From Hippasteria phrygiana (taxonomy: Eukaryota; Echinodermata; Asteroidea; Valvatida; Goniasteridae), in the NCBI GenBank assembly GCA_037893225.1, contig JAZGUH010000182.1:558001-622000 (forward strand): a DNA stretch of 64,000 nucleotides, written 5' to 3'. The position numbers and the translations under genes are program-made. Below the pieces are notes generated by a model. That model had not been told where the DNA came from. It was given only the letters and a program-made list of their open reading frames with translations, and ran no database searches. Below are positions 12,195 to 24,088 of the stretch, piece after piece (position 1 is the first letter of the stretch; each line of letters opens with the position of its first letter).

Positions 12195-13610
12195 GTCTGG
12201 TGTAAGTCATCTAGGTTATTATCGAGCTGGCGTGGTAGAAGCAATCAAAGGAATATAAAGGCAAAGTAAGCTGAAGACTGGCTCACTGTTTCATAACCAT
12301 CAAGATGAATCGTCCAAAGTACAGTTGATTGAAGTATATGGTGGTACATCTCAAAGCAGCACAAGAGAAGTGGATAAAAGTCTCTAGCTCACCCCACTCC
12401 TCATAGTGACATTTTGACAGGGTGTGCCAAAATGCGACTTAAAGCCAGACTTATAATCGTTAAGGCCCCAACTAGATACTATGGCAATTTAGGCCACAAC
12501 ATGCAATCCAAAAATTGCGATTTTGTCAATTGAATAATCCTCAACAGATGCTACAAAGCATTTTAGTAACAGCTCATTTCACCTTGCCAGCCTTATACAT
12601 GTATCTTTGTACTAATTTCTTGTCTTTGTTTTTGCCTTACATATTGCCTACTTTCTTGCCTGTTTATTTTGCTTCATATCTTGTCTAAATTCTTGCCTGT
12701 TTATTTTGCCTTATATCTTGGTTACTCTGTTTGCTGATGTTTTGATAGCATGCATTTTGATATATCTACCAAATCAAAAAGCAAATGACATTTCAATGGC
12801 TAACTCATACACCAGGACCACTATCACCTTGTTATTCACACATTATAAAAACACTGTACATGCACATGATGCAATACCAAAAATTCCACATTAATAAAGT
12901 TTATATTTGTTATTATCTATTTCTATCTATTTGCTGCCTCAGATGTACATATTATCTCTTGCCTGTCTATTTTCCATACTTATTTGCCTATTTATCTTGT
13001 GTACTTTCTTATCAGTGTTTTTTTTATCTCGTATCCTGCATTTGTTCTAACATGTTATTTCCATTAATTATTTCTTTCTCAATTATTTCATCCTATCATC
13101 TTAAATCTTGCATACTACATCGTCTGATATCTTACTTTAAAACCTTGCTTGCTATCATACTTCTAGAGTTGTAATCAAGTCACCACAAGTCACTTCACAA
13201 GTCAAGCCAAAATAATTTCCAATGAACTGTGATAAAGGCATTTCTTTGTCATTGTTAATCTACTGTAGCTTGTGACCCGACTTGTCATTGACTGGTTACA
13301 ATTCAGTATGATGGTTCTCATTTCGATTCTAATCTGGCTTGCTAATTTGCTTACTCTTGCTCCCATGTTACTTCCCATCTAGCAATCTAGCCATTATTTT
13401 GCTTATTATTGCTGACAATTCCTCAAAGTTTTCTAAACCTTAAAAGCAGTTTTAAACATTTATTTCATTTCATAGACTTCTTTTAAATTGAGCAAATGTC
13501 ATTTTCAATTTGTATTGAAACAATTAACCAGTACACATATACTGTGCAGTGTAAGCTAATTATCCTATGTAAAGATAATAGTATAGTATACAAAACTTTA
13601 CTTGTGAATT
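12195..13610. other. 3' flank of the Helentron gene, low-complexity
   Basis: No gene is seen. Between about 12600 and 13050, words like CTTGCCTGTTTATTTTGC and TATCTTG recur irregularly, suggesting a degenerate T-rich repeat. The stretch is 3' of the minus-strand Helentron gene and could contain its 3' terminus, but I could not identify a hairpin plus terminal signal. Confidence 0.4.
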
Positions 13611-13615
13611 TTTTT

Positions 13616-16600
13616 TCAGAATTTCACACTAACTGCTTCATGATAACTGTAATAAGTGGGACTTATGACAGCAGACACAGAGTCCAAATTTCTGACATAG
13701 ACATGGTCAATTAATGTTCCATTTTCTGTAGTTGCATTTGTAACACACTGCTTATAACCATGATCTTCCATCAATTTCTCAACTTGTGAACACTGTTTAA
13801 AAATATCTTCATTGAAATCACCCATTATAATACATTTGTTGGATATTTTGTGAAGTTCTTCAAGTAAAACTTTTAAATTGGTAATAAAAGCATTTATAGC
13901 ATAAGACACTGGTCTGTAAATTATTACAACTAAACATGACATATTAGAAATTATTTGAAATGCAATATATTCCATGTTCTGTACTGGCATGATTATCCTA
14001 CTGAATGTCTTATTCCTTCTACCATATACAGCAACACCTCCATGACTCTGTTGCTTTAATGTTTGAGTAGAATGACTTGAATTATCATATGAAAGACTTC
14101 TTAATTGATGATAACACTTAAATTCAGTCAATTCAGTGTTTGTGTACAGCTCTTCGTTAATCCATGTCTCAGTTAGACAAATAAAATCAGATGTCATAAA
14201 TTCATTATTACATTTTAAGTCTGTATAATGTTCCTTCAAACCTTGGATGTTATGCATCATGATAGTAGTCTCATTAGATATATCTCTCCTAGATTTATCT
14301 TCTTCAATAAATAATGGCATACTATTCAATGACTCATGTACTGCTTTATTACAATAAATGTATTTTTTATCAAACCTTACTATCACAAGACCATTCAATG
14401 AAGTGACTCTACTGAGAGCAACATACGCCTGTCCTGGTGAAAATGTACGCTCAAGACATACAACTGCTTTGTCTGTTGTCATTCCTTGTACCTTGTGGAC
14501 TGTACATGCCCAGGCTAATTTCAATGGAAACTGGTGTCGTACACACTGTTTACCAATACTTTCTTCTTCCATTTGAATAGGTACTGTGCCTCTATCAATA
14601 GACAAGAATGGTATTTGATTTTTCAATTTACAACCAACATTCTTATTGTCAAACTTAATTTCTACACATTTTGGGCCAGATTTATCAGCTAACAAAACTA
14701 TTTCACAGACAGTGCCAAATACTCCATTAACTAGTCCATCAGATACATCAATGTTCTTTGTTAACATCACTCTTGCTCCAACACCAAGCCACAATGATTT
14801 TGGTAAGCTAGTATATGTTGATTTGCTTACAGCTTTCACTTGTCGTTTCATTTTACCACCTTTTGAATCCTTCTGAATGTCCTTTGCCTCAATACATATA
14901 CAATCACTACACTTTGCAAACAATGTCTTAACATTGTGTTCATCAACCTGTTTGTTACATGGAAAGATATGTAATGCATCATCCCAATCTTCTCCAGTTT
15001 CACGAGCTTGCAACATTGCAACATCTTCATCTGATAATTTCTTTTGCTTTTCTTTTACACGTAGCCTGTTCAATGTTTCAGCAAATTGTACATCTTCCTT
15101 TTGTCTCATAATTTCTGTTAACTCTACTTTCTGGAAGATATCATTCCATAGGTCAGCTGTAACTGTTCTCTGGTACAATGACTTTCCCTTTACTGGAGGC
15201 AACTGATAAAAATCACCAACAGCTAAAATGCTGACATTTCCAAAGGGTGTATGATTACGTGTTTGCTTAATCTGACGTAGTCGTCCATGAATATAGCAAA
15301 GAATTTTGTGATCAACCATTGATATTTCATCTACAATCAAAATCTGAAGATCTTGCAATACATTACGCAGAGTACTCAACTTTTCTTCACCAAGAGGTTG
15401 ATATGGTAATCTAGAATCAGTTGTGATTGACAATGCACTATGAATTGTAGCACCATTGATATTAAATGCTGCAACACCTGTTGGGGCAGTAAGCAATACT
15501 GAGACATTGTCTGGATTTTGCACTATTCTTCTGAAAATCCTTGTTGCTTCATAGTACACTGACTTTATCAAATGACTCTTTCCCGTTCCGGCTCCACCCG
15601 TTAGAAACACATGGAACGGTTCAGGATTTTTACCATTGACTTTCTGCAGACACCAATCTCTGATCTTATTAAATACCTGTCTCTGTTGTACATTCAAGGA
15701 TCTCAGCAAACTCAGTGCTTCCTGCTTGGATACTTTAACTGAATGTGGTTCAATATTACACATTTTATCTCCTTTTTGTTCAGCTTTCAAATCAGGAATA
15801 TCACATTCACTGTCAGAATCTTCAATTATTGGCTTACGCTTTGCTTGACATTCAAGTCTATCTTCTTCACTCTTAGGACAAATCAAAGCCCAGGCATCTT
15901 CTTGAGGACCAAACTTTTCCAGATATTTCTCTGCTTCTTCAATTGATTCAATATTTGCTTCATACATGGAGCGATTATTTTCAACAATATTTATTACAGG
16001 TTTTAATTTATCATTAAAGCAAATAACACCATCTGTATAAAATTGTTCATAGGACTCAAACTGTGGTGGCTTCAACTGAACATCAACTTGATACGGAAGA
16101 AACAACTGCAACATACTATGATAGTACTTCTCAGAACACTTTGCCACTGAAAACCTGGGATATCTGATAACTGCTGGATCAGTTCGACTACGTTTCTGTA
16201 TATGACCCAAGCCATGTTTAAGTGCATACACTGGTGATCGTCTCCTTTCATTACATTCTTTAGATGTATTTGCATTATAAATAACTCTGTATTCTGAACA
16301 AAATGTAGCAAGGCACATTTCTTTAAATTTATCAGTATCTGGTCTTGCTTTATAACGATCAACTTTGTTAATCATGAAGATATCATCATCATCATCTTTA
16401 GATTTATTCTGAATTACACTCAATGGTAAGCTCATTCTAACAGGGTTTTCACCAACAGGTATAAATTCCACTTTCCTGGATCCTTCTTTCAATCTGAGAC
16501 TGCAAGCACGGAACACTGCTTCCTGAGCTGATATTTCACGATTATGCAGATACACACAACCAAGTTCCTTCATACTCTGTCTAGCATCTAAGTTCCCTTT

Positions 16601-19411
16601 TTGTGCCTCTCTTTGAGCATGTGATAACAATTGTCCCATTTCACGTTCAGCCTTGGACATGTATGACACAACATAAGCTACACAGGCATATGCATCACTG
16701 ATGTACTGAATGTCCATGTTTGCATTCCAGCATCTTATCAAATCGGGATTGTACAAATTAACCCATACATCTTGTGGTTCTCTCTTTAGTACAACACTTG
16801 CTTTGCTGCTCAGAACATTGTTAGCTTTCTCAAAATCATCTTGTGTTATTCCAATGCTTTTAAATAACTCAGAAGTTGCCATATCTTGATTATCCTCATT
16901 TTGTATTCCATTCCACACTGATTTCAATAATTTCTTGGCATCATTAGCTTTAGTGCTACCAACACTATCATCACTGTTTTTATCATTATCATCATCTATT
17001 GGATCTGGCTCAGTGATAAATGTTCTATTAGAAGGAGGTCGTGGAAAATTGAATCTGCATTCAGTACCTTTCTTTTTACATGACTTGGAGTGTTTTTTGC
17101 TATGTTGCTGCACACGACTCACAATCTCATTCAATTCCTCATCTTCTTCCTTTGACGGCAACTTGCAACTAATGTATGTGTCAATGAATTTTATAACATC
17201 AACATCACTGTCAATTCCCAATTTTGGTGCATTCTCAATCCAAAATATACAATGTGTATGTGGAGATCCTCTCTGCTGAAATTCCACTCTGTAAAAATAG
17301 TCCTTGACTTTGCCAATAGGTGCTGCTCTTGACATTATGACATCTTTCAGAAATGTATGAAATCGTTTGTCAAACATTCTGGCTACAGTCACAGGATTGC
17401 TTCGCAATACATTACATTTCTCATTCCAATCCAAATCTTCAATGTCTCTAGAATCACCTTGTTGTCTAAGTATTGTGTTTATAAATTCAGGCCATCTCAT
17501 GTCAGCTGCTGAAAATGAGCAGAACCATGTTGGTATTCCAAGTTGTCTAATCATCGCCATTACATCTTTTTGAGTTGATTGCCAATATGGGGGTGTACCT
17601 CTGATTGGTTTCAAGAATCTATATCCACTGTCCGATTTCAAAACACCTCTTAATTGTTCCCTGTCTTTAATCATGCTTGCATTAACACTCTCACCATCAT
17701 TCATTTTACCTGAACTTTGACGCAATGCAATTGAAACACTTGACATCACTTTTTGAATCTCTGACAAATACTGAGCATAAAAGATATATTGAGTACTCTT
17801 TGCAAATCTATTATCAGCATTCATTAGTCTGTTATGGAAATATCTACATTGTGTAACATTCACATCATGATCATCACTGAATATAGGTGTGCCTGTTGGA
17901 AATAATGCTGGGAAACATTTTGCCTCATTACCTTCTTCCATTAACACTCTAACTGGGTTATTTCCTTCACATGGTGCAACACAAAGTACATCATCAAAAT
18001 ACTGATCAAGAACTTCCTGTCCAATATCTGCTGGTTGCAAACATGTATCAAGTGGAATACCACGCAAGCGATCATCATCTGTTTCCTCATCACTATCACT
18101 TGTATCATCAGATTCACCAGCTTCATCATTTTCATTGTGCGCCATTTCATCTACATCTTCAGACACAGGATTGTCCCATTCACTGTTTATTTCTATATCC
18201 CTATACCACGTGTTATACTGCTTAAGGTATCTTAATGCACTTTCAACATGTTCCCTGTTCACAAACTGATACTGGTAATATCCTTTATAAGTTAATTTTC
18301 TCTTCAGCTTCACTCGAATCAACTGATTATCATTTCCACACCTTGGCAATGCTGTTACCGTGTCTGTTATATTTGATGGCACACATACAACTGGACCATG
18401 AACTGCATTCTGTCCTCCTTTAGGTAATGCTATCATCTTCATGAATGGTACATTAATTGCAATTAGATGTTCCTCCAAAGTGTTCAAACAACTCAATTCA
18501 ACTGGAATGTCTACAAGTGCTAAATTATTAACATTTGCCTCTGCTGGTACTTGATTACTGAGTAATTTCCTGTGACATGTATAGCATATCCACAGACATG
18601 ACCTACTTGATTCTGATACAAGACATTTGTTCCCACACTCCTCATTGCATGCACAGATATGTAAATACTTCTCAGATATACAACGAACATTCTTGTATTT
18701 ATTTTTATTACATTTGATAACTTGTTTCCGAAACAGAAGTTTATGACAAACTGCACAGACATACTCTGGTCCTTTTGATACTTCGTTCCTCCAATCCCTT
18801 GCAACATTGCTCATAATACGTGCATTCTTTTTCTTTCTAACTGAACGTTGTAAATTCATCCTTTTCATTTCTTCACGATAATGTTCATTGTTTTGGTACT
18901 TAATTTTTCCTACATCTATCAAACACCTACGATAATGTACATTACAACGGTACTTGCATTTCTGATAATTAATCACTTTCATTCTGAAACAGCTATTTAT
19001 ACAATACTTTCTTTTTATAGCTTTGATCATCCTGTTTCTATAAATGGCATTTTTATGATATTTATTCTTTGCATTGTCAATTTTCTTTTGCCTATGTGCA
19101 GCATTCTCATGGTACATTGTTTTTGTCCTGTTAATTTTCTTTTGTCTATGTGCAGCATCATCGTGGTACATTGTTTTTATCCTGTTAATTTTTGTTTGTC
19201 TATGTGGAGCATCATCGTGGTACATTGTTTTTGTCCTGCTAATTTTCTTTTGTCTATGTGCAGCATCATCGTGGTACATTGTTTTTATCCTGCTAATTTT
19301 CTTTTGTCTATGTGCATCATCATCATGGTACATTGTTTTTATCCTGCTAATTTTCTTTTGTCTATGTGCAGCATCATCATGGTACATTGTTTTTGTCCTG
19401 CTAATTTTCTT
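13616..19411 (-). CDS. Helentron protein, C-terminal part (Rep, helicase, endonuclease)
   Basis: This continues the same frame after the TAA. The first ATG is at 19387, and it runs to TGA at 13616. Numbering from that Met (1923 residues): rest of the repeat array to about 175; cysteine-rich zinc-finger-like region 205-280; Rep with [11 protein letters not shown] near 620, the HuH motif SPHTHCIFW near 710 and the two-tyrosine motif YVVSYMSKA near 909. A Pif1-like superfamily 1 helicase follows, with Walker A GGAGTGKS near 1267, DEISMVD near 1352, GDFYQLPPV near 1392, VHKVQGMT near 1632 and YVALSRVTS near 1658. Last is an endonuclease/exonuclease/phosphatase domain with [14 protein letters not shown] near 1857 and IDHVYVRN near 1894. 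The final motif reads YSYHEAV where many family members have S-D-H. All core catalytic motifs of Rep and helicase are present, so only the upstream stop argues against function. Confidence 0.93.
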   Translation of the reverse strand, partial: KKISRTKTMYHDDAAHRQKKISRIKTMYHDDDAHRQKKISRIKTMYHDDAAHRQKKISRTKTMYHDDAPHRQTKINRIKTMYHDDAAHRQKKINRTKTMYHENAAHRQKKIDNAKNKYHKNAIYRNRMIKAIKRKYCINSCFRMKVINYQKCKYRCNVHYRRCLIDVGKIKYQNNEHYREEMKRMNLQRSVRKKKNARIMSNVARDWRNEVSKGPEYVCAVCHKLLFRKQVIKCNKNKYKNVRCISEKYLHICACNEECGNKCLVSESSRSCLWICYTCHRKLLSNQVPAEANVNNLALVDIPVELSCLNTLEEHLIAINVPFMKMIALPKGGQNAVHGPVVCVPSNITDTVTALPRCGNDNQLIRVKLKRKLTYKGYYQYQFVNREHVESALRYLKQYNTWYRDIEINSEWDNPVSEDVDEMAHNENDEAGESDDTSDSDEETDDDRLRGIPLDTCLQPADIGQEVLDQYFDDVLCVAPCEGNNPVRVLMEEGNEAKCFPALFPTGTPIFSDDHDVNVTQCRYFHNRLMNADNRFAKSTQYIFYAQYLSEIQKVMSSVSIALRQSSGKMNDGESVNASMIKDREQLRGVLKSDSGYRFLKPIRGTPPYWQSTQKDVMAMIRQLGIPTWFCSFSAADMRWPEFINTILRQQGDSRDIEDLDWNEKCNVLRSNPVTVARMFDKRFHTFLKDVIMSRAAPIGKVKDYFYRVEFQQRGSPHTHCIFWIENAPKLGIDSDVDVIKFIDTYISCKLPSKEEDEELNEIVSRVQQHSKKHSKSCKKKGTECRFNFPRPPSNRTFITEPDPIDDDNDKNSDDSVGSTKANDAKKLLKSVWNGIQNEDNQDMATSELFKSIGITQDDFEKANNVLSSKASVVLKREPQDVWVNLYNPDLIRCWNANMDIQYISDAYACVAYVVSYMSKAEREMGQLLSHAQREAQKGNLDARQSMKELGCVYLHNREISAQEAVFRACSLRLKEGSRKVEFIPVGENPVRMSLPLSVIQNKSKDDDDDIFMINKVDRYKARPDTDKFKEMCLATFCSEYRVIYNANTSKECNERRRSPVYALKHGLGHIQKRSRTDPAVIRYPRFSVAKCSEKYYHSMLQLFLPYQVDVQLKPPQFESYEQFYTDGVICFNDKLKPVINIVENNRSMYEANIESIEEAEKYLEKFGPQEDAWALICPKSEEDRLECQAKRKPIIEDSDSECDIPDLKAEQKGDKMCNIEPHSVKVSKQEALSLLRSLNVQQRQVFNKIRDWCLQKVNGKNPEPFHVFLTGGAGTGKSHLIKSVYYEATRIFRRIVQNPDNVSVLLTAPTGVAAFNINGATIHSALSITTDSRLPYQPLGEEKLSTLRNVLQDLQILIVDEISMVDHKILCYIHGRLRQIKQTRNHTPFGNVSILAVGDFYQLPPVKGKSLYQRTVTADLWNDIFQKVELTEIMRQKEDVQFAETLNRLRVKEKQKKLSDEDVAMLQARETGEDWDDALHIFPCNKQVDEHNVKTLFAKCSDCICIEAKDIQKDSKGGKMKRQVKAVSKSTYTSLPKSLWLGVGARVMLTKNIDVSDGLVNGVFGTVCEIVLLADKSGPKCVEIKFDNKNVGCKLKNQIPFLSIDRGTVPIQMEEESIGKQCVRHQFPLKLAWACTVHKVQGMTTDKAVVCLERTFSPGQAYVALSRVTSLNGLVIVRFDKKYIYCNKAVHESLNSMPLFIEEDKSRRDISNETTIMMHNIQGLKEHYTDLKCNNEFMTSDFICLTETWINEELYTNTELTEFKCYHQLRSLSYDNSSHSTQTLKQQSHGGVAVYGRRNKTFSRIIMPVQNMEYIAFQIISNMSCLVVIIYRPVSYAINAFITNLKVLLEELHKISNKCIIMGDFNEDIFKQCSQVEKLMEDHGYKQCVTNATTENGTLIDHVYVRNLDSVSAVISPTYYSYHEAVSVKF

Positions 19412-19711
19412 TTATCTATGTGCAGCATCATCATGGTACATTGTTTTTATCCTGCTAATTTTCTTTTGTCTATGTGCAGCATCATCATGGTACATTTTGT
19501 TTATCCTGCTAATTTTCTTCTGTCTATGTGCAGCATCATCATGGTACATTGTTTTATCCCTGTTAATTTTCTTTTGTCTATGTGCAACATCATCGTGATA
19601 CATTGTTTTCATCCTATCAATTTTCTTTTTTCTATGTGCAGCATCATAATGATACATTGTTTTTGTCCTGTTAATTTTCTTTTGCCTGTGTGCATCATTC
19701 TCATGGTACCT
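19064..19711 (-). repeat. 54-bp in-frame repeat array (12 clean 18-residue units)
   Basis: Twelve consecutive 54-bp units encode variants of [18 protein letters not shown]. More divergent units continue on both sides (KYREN-, KYHKN-, KYRCN-, KYQNN-type, roughly 18850-19064 and 19711-19880). Conserved positions are Y-H/R, a D/N pair, H/Y-R and a basic KK-I stretch. The array lies between the OTU domain and the zinc-finger/Rep part. Strong charge and regular spacing suggest a helical nucleic-acid or protein-binding array, but I know of no named domain. The antisense strand is also open over this stretch (18881-19777), a shadow of the period. Confidence 0.92.
19412..19414 (-). pseudogene. single nonsense codon in the Helentron frame
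   Basis: On the minus strand the sequence reads CAT AGA TAA AAG, whereas neighbouring repeat units have CAT AGA CAA AAG (His-Arg-Gln-Lys) at this place. The codon is therefore a single C-to-T change, in a repeat unit that is otherwise normal. The frames on both sides are identical in phase, with eight sense codons between the stop and the next Met. It could be a real inactivating mutation, an assembly or read error in a tandem array, or a read-through site; the first two are simpler. Confidence 0.9.
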
Positions 19712-22700
19712 GATTTTTGTAGTATCAATTTTTTTCTTCCTATACAAAGCATTTTCTCGATATTTCAACTTTGCTGATTTTTGTTTATTGCCAGCATTCT
19801 CTCTGTACTTCTTTTTGCCATATTCAATTTCATGTTGCCTGTACTGCTCAGATTTGTGATATTTCTCTTTCTTTCTACATCTTTTTGACTCACTATAATT
19901 CACATCATTTGCATATCTTTTGTGATCTATAATCCTATGCTTTGCTTTCTTGATCTTCACATCATATTCTGAATCTTTACTTTCCTTTTTCAACTGATAC
20001 CTTTCTCTAGCTCTTTCTCTATTCAACTGCCGCTTCAATGTCACGTTAACATGTTTCCGTCTCTTACAAGTTGAATGTTTTAATGCTTCTGGTTTTGATT
20101 TAGTATTATATTTGTCCTTATCTTTACATGCATTACTACTTTGTAGCTCACACTCCTTGTTACAATCAGGTTCCTGCTCACTGATGTCTGATACATTTGT
20201 AATTAACTCATGTACAGTTAAAACTAAATCATAATGCACTCTTCTCCTGTGGTACAAATAAATACCTACTGAACTTGATGGTCCATCACTATCACCACAT
20301 ATACCAGAAAATACATACCACTTATTTGCATCATCAAATGTAAATACATTTACACCCAACATGTGTGCTATTACCATGATTTCAACCTCTGTAGCCCATG
20401 TACCACTATCAGAAACTCTTTCTCTTATTACATAGTCTTCCACTGTCATGTGATTTTCCCGTAAGAAACACTGAAATTTAGCTGCATTTTCCAACAAGTA
20501 ATTAACAGTTGCTATCCTGAGTTTCATGTGATTATCTTCAGTTCCTGATATAGCACAAGAAATAGCTCTAAAGAAACAGTTACCATCACCTTGAATTTTC
20601 CTTATGGTGTCAGGTGCTCCCATTTTTTCGCATCTCTTACAAATCTTATCAGCATCAAGACACATTTTGGTCACACCAAATTTCCGACACAATGCAATCT
20701 TACTTTTATTAGTTAATGGAACAAATTTAAAAGTGACTGGTTGAGTAACTTTTATGATTTCTAGGTCATTATCACTGTTATCAATGCATGTAATTTCCTG
20801 ATCAATATCTGTGGCATGTTCAGCATCTGACAAAACTGTGTGTACTGTATTTCTTTTCGATCCACAATTTTTTTCAAACTGTGTACCTGCATTTCCTTTG
20901 GTTGAATATTTTGTTTCCATTCTGTGTGTGTTACTTCTGGTGCATGCACTATTGCCATTGTCAATGTCTTCATGACTACAGATGCTCAGATCATCATTAA
21001 CCCATATATTAACACCTGTAATTTCAAATTGCTCAGTATCAGATAGATTCATAGATCTTCCAAGTTCCATACAATACTTGTACACACCTTGCCATGAAGT
21101 TACACATTTCATCAAGCTTCTTCCGTCAGAGTCTTGCCAACCATTGTGATTTCTAGAATGTGAATCAAAAATATAGTACATTCCATCTTGAGCAATTACT
21201 GAAAATGTATTCCCATTGAAACATATGAAACATGCAGTATATTTCTGAAGTGTCTGCTCCAGTGCACTACTCAATGGAATCAAATTAAATTCAGATAGAT
21301 TTGTTTCTCCTTCAAACATACCACACACAGATTCATGAAACTTCATATTGAAATGCTGATTAAAAACATCTATTTCATCAGGTAACTCATTGATTAACAA
21401 ATACTCATTCATCATTGTAGAACTACGAGATAAATAACTGTATAATTCATTTCCAGTATTCAATACAAAATCCAGATCAGTAGAACACCATTTGTTCAAG
21501 TTCCTAATTCTGCTATACATTGCTGCACACAAACTGTTTGCAACACACTGTTTGCCACTATTCTCAGCAAATCTCCAGTCCCCTTGATGAAAACTTCCTT
21601 GAACAACTCTACCATCAATTTCTCTTGTCTTTTGAATGCTTGTGCAAAAACACCTGGTTCTACATGTACATGTTTTATTTTTCACTACATCAGATTTGTT
21701 TATCTTAAATGACCTATTTCTTTGTGGCAACATTCTCAGTTTCTTTGTACTGCCTGTAGCTTCTGAACAATTTTTGAAACTTTCTTCAGCTTTCCTTTTT
21801 GATTTGCCTTTCTCATTTTGCTTTTCAGTTACTACCAACACGGGTTCCTTGTTACTGCGCAAACTATATCGTGACTTCATTCCCTTTTCCATATTCTCCT
21901 CCATTTCATTTCCAATACTGTGTTCTTTAACATCCTTAACACATTGAACATTGTTCGCTTGTGCTTCTAATAAGTTAATACGTGTAGATTTCTTTTCATT
22001 TACATTTTCATTTCTCTTATCTCCATTTTTACGACTAGTGTCCTTGTTACTAGTCATTTTTTTTCTACGCAATGAGTAACCGCCACTTTGTTCTTTTATG
22101 CACTGTTGCTTGCCTAGATTTTTCAACTTCATGTTAGCACTGCTTACACACACATTATCTCTGCTTTTGTTAATCTCACCTTCGGGTTCATTAATCTCCT
22201 TAATGCCTTCCAGTGTGCAGTAATCATGTTTAGCATACATCATCACTGATTCTTCATTAACATCACCTTCATTCAGGGACATCTGGAATATGTTTTCATC
22301 TGTAGGAATGCCAAGATCATATAACAAAGACACAGTGTAATTACATCGTCCACATTTAGAACACATCCATGAAATTGGTTTCCGGAGCACAATATGATCA
22401 ACATTTGAAAATCCCATGCAATTGACATGATACCATATGTTGCATGTATCACAAGTCACAATTCTATCAAATGGAGCAGTTACTTCATCACACAACCAAC
22501 ACTGCCTACTAGATGTATGCTTCACTGAATGATCATCACTTTCCATTTTGTTCATTTCAAGAACAATTCGATTTTTTTTCAACTTCTTGACGTCATTCTT
22601 TGCTTCTGTGCCTGAATTCTTACTCTCAGAAAGTAGCTTATGCTGAAGCTGTTTTTTTGACCTTGTGGACACATACATTGTACTGACTTGGTCCTCTTTA

Positions 22701-23593
22701 CATTTACAATCTGTCTTATTCTGCATGTTCTTTAAAACATAACTAAGACTTCTTCGAGTATGACTTTGTATGTTTTTCTGAGTTTTTTCATGGCATCTTC
22801 TGTCTTCTTTATTCATACGACATTCCACTACGTTACCACTCCGCAATCTGTGAAATGCCTGTTTTCGCTCATTCCTTCTGATCTTTTTCCTATTTGGTTT
22901 GGAAACCCTCTTTGGCTCTTTACAATACTCAACTACACATTCCAATACCTGATTTCGACTACAACAGCTCTGTCCACTTGCCTTCAACCTTATCAATGCA
23001 TTTTGATAACCTTTTCTCTTTGGTGTCACATGGCCAACTTTAAACTTCCTGAACACAGTCACTTTTCGTCTCTGCTCATGGTTTGCAGTCCTTTTGTGTC
23101 TTTCTTTACTCTGTGTTGTCTGCTTCTCCACATTACTGATGTCAAACACTTCTGAATTTACATTTCTGTGCTTACATTTTCTCAGCTTAAATTTGCTCAA
23201 CTTATATTTGCTCAACTTATATTTGCTCAACTCAGTGCATCTTTTCTTTGAACTTATCCAGTTGCAAGGCAAGAGGGCCCCAGTACCGGAAGCAAGCGAA
23301 TTTGGTCTCACTTGTCCCCGTACATACACACATTTGTCGTGTGCCAACTGGTTTGCGCACTGCCTGGCAGTCACAAGCAGACGACTTCTCTGAGGAGGTG
23401 CCAACCTCAGAGCATTTGCATGATGAGGTGATGTCAACTTGCTGGAGGATGAAATAGACCAAACACAGGACATAGTAGAAGAATGAAATGGAATCATGAG
23501 GGGAGTGGAATGAGGTAATGACTGCAAGACAGACAAACATTCATCAAAGTGATATCCAAGAATGCCCCGGTGCACAGTCTGTGTAGCCTTCAT
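19412..23593 (-). CDS. Helentron protein, N-terminal part (PHD, protease-like, OTU)
   Basis: This is 1393 codons from an ATG at 23593 to the in-frame TAA at 19412. The ATG lies just downstream of TGTCTTGCAG, a good splice acceptor (exon edge about 23596), so an upstream exon may exist. Approximate domain order: basic low-complexity region 1-350; a PHD finger at 360-420 with a Cys4-His-Cys3 pattern (CWLC, CDTC, WYHVNC, CSKC); a region at 660-880 with GKQCVANSL and FDSHSRNHNG that looks like a papain-fold cysteine protease; an OTU cysteine protease at 990-1125 with DGNCFFRA (catalytic Cys) and RVHYDLV (catalytic His); then the first half of an 18-residue repeat array. In Helitrons these accessory domains accompany the Rep/helicase. 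Their role is not established and is assumed to be protein processing or deubiquitination and chromatin contact. Confidence 0.85.
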   Translation of the reverse strand: MKATQTVHRGILGYHFDECLSVLQSLPHSTPLMIPFHSSTMSCVWSISSSSKLTSPHHANALRLAPPQRSRLLVTARQCANQLAHDKCVYVRGQVRPNSLASGTGALLPCNWISSKKRCTELSKYKLSKYKLSKFKLRKCKHRNVNSEVFDISNVEKQTTQSKERHKRTANHEQRRKVTVFRKFKVGHVTPKRKGYQNALIRLKASGQSCCSRNQVLECVVEYCKEPKRVSKPNRKKIRRNERKQAFHRLRSGNVVECRMNKEDRRCHEKTQKNIQSHTRRSLSYVLKNMQNKTDCKCKEDQVSTMYVSTRSKKQLQHKLLSESKNSGTEAKNDVKKLKKNRIVLEMNKMESDDHSVKHTSSRQCWLCDEVTAPFDRIVTCDTCNIWYHVNCMGFSNVDHIVLRKPISWMCSKCGRCNYTVSLLYDLGIPTDENIFQMSLNEGDVNEESVMMYAKHDYCTLEGIKEINEPEGEINKSRDNVCVSSANMKLKNLGKQQCIKEQSGGYSLRRKKMTSNKDTSRKNGDKRNENVNEKKSTRINLLEAQANNVQCVKDVKEHSIGNEMEENMEKGMKSRYSLRSNKEPVLVVTEKQNEKGKSKRKAEESFKNCSEATGSTKKLRMLPQRNRSFKINKSDVVKNKTCTCRTRCFCTSIQKTREIDGRVVQGSFHQGDWRFAENSGKQCVANSLCAAMYSRIRNLNKWCSTDLDFVLNTGNELYSYLSRSSTMMNEYLLINELPDEIDVFNQHFNMKFHESVCGMFEGETNLSEFNLIPLSSALEQTLQKYTACFICFNGNTFSVIAQDGMYYIFDSHSRNHNGWQDSDGRSLMKCVTSWQGVYKYCMELGRSMNLSDTEQFEITGVNIWVNDDLSICSHEDIDNGNSACTRSNTHRMETKYSTKGNAGTQFEKNCGSKRNTVHTVLSDAEHATDIDQEITCIDNSDNDLEIIKVTQPVTFKFVPLTNKSKIALCRKFGVTKMCLDADKICKRCEKMGAPDTIRKIQGDGNCFFRAISCAISGTEDNHMKLRIATVNYLLENAAKFQCFLRENHMTVEDYVIRERVSDSGTWATEVEIMVIAHMLGVNVFTFDDANKWYVFSGICGDSDGPSSSVGIYLYHRRRVHYDLVLTVHELITNVSDISEQEPDCNKECELQSSNACKDKDKYNTKSKPEALKHSTCKRRKHVNVTLKRQLNRERARERYQLKKESKDSEYDVKIKKAKHRIIDHKRYANDVNYSESKRCRKKEKYHKSEQYRQHEIEYGKKKYRENAGNKQKSAKLKYRENALYRKKKIDTTKIRYHENDAHRQKKINRTKTMYHYDAAHRKKKIDRMKTMYHDDVAHRQKKINRDKTMYHDDAAHRQKKISRINKMYHDDAAHRQKKISRIKTMYHDDAAHR

Positions 23594-23674
23594 ACCTGCA
23601 AGACATTAAAACATACAAAAATACCTAAATACATGTATTTATTTCAAAACCATACTCTTTATAAGCCCCATTAA

Positions 23675-24088
23675 AGGAATACTAAGCCTTGGAGGCGCCC
23701 AATTGGGCTACTAAAAGCGTTTGTCCTAAAATGTGTATGGTTGGAAAAAAATTTCAAAAGTAGAATATAATAATGTACACGCCCATCCTTTGAAAATGCA
23801 CAGTTTGTCTGAAAATATTTAACAAAAACAATTTCAAGGACGCCACTTTGGTTTGGAAAATTCACACCGTTGGAATTCAGAGTGGTGGCCTTAGTGCTTT
23901 ACTTGCGTCCAGACTGCACTATATGCGATGCCAGTCTGAATATACATATTTTAATATTTCAGTATTTTCCTCATATCTCCGTAAATATTACACATTATGT
24001 TAGAATTTTTACACTCAGATCTTGGCAATAAGTTAGGTAAGTAACCAAAGACATAAACTTTTGAAGGATTCCAGGGCTTAGTGTCCCT
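23675..24088. mobile_element. MITE with TTAA target duplication, 414 bp
   Basis: The ends are AGGAATACTAAGCC and, inverted, AGGGACACTAAGCC, each flanked by TTAA (23671-23674 and 24089-24092). TTAA duplications are typical of the piggyBac and Kolobok superfamilies. There is no coding capacity. It lies 80 bp upstream of the Helentron start codon, either inside that element's 5' region or just outside it. Confidence 0.75.

Larger units (their letters stand above)
13616..23597 (-). mobile_element. Helentron-type Helitron, coding portion
   Basis: One very long minus-strand coding region of about 3325 codons encodes the rolling-circle replication machinery of a Helitron. It has a HuH replication initiator, a Pif1-like helicase and a C-terminal endonuclease domain, plus PHD and OTU domains. 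The endonuclease and OTU combination is characteristic of the Helentron group rather than canonical plant-type Helitrons. The frame is uninterrupted except for one TAA at 19412-19414, so the copy is probably young. I could not fix the element's termini. The left boundary lies somewhere below 13616 and the right boundary above 23597; a TTAA-flanked MITE begins at 23675 just outside the gene. Confidence 0.9.

Noticed and set aside
12600..13610. Helentron 3' terminus
   Set aside because: I looked for a hairpin plus terminal signal on the minus strand beyond the stop codon and found no candidate better than chance, so no boundary is reported.
18881..19777. 298-codon plus-strand frame with repeated [15 protein letters not shown]
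   Set aside because: It is the antisense shadow of the 54-bp in-frame repeat of the Helentron gene, whose minus-strand frame extends far beyond the array and carries catalytic motifs.
21100..21600. A viral protease gene in the Helentron, suggested by the C76-type resemblance
   Set aside because: The segment is in the same uninterrupted frame as PHD, OTU, Rep and helicase, so it is a transposon domain. Any shared ancestry with viral proteases would be distant.
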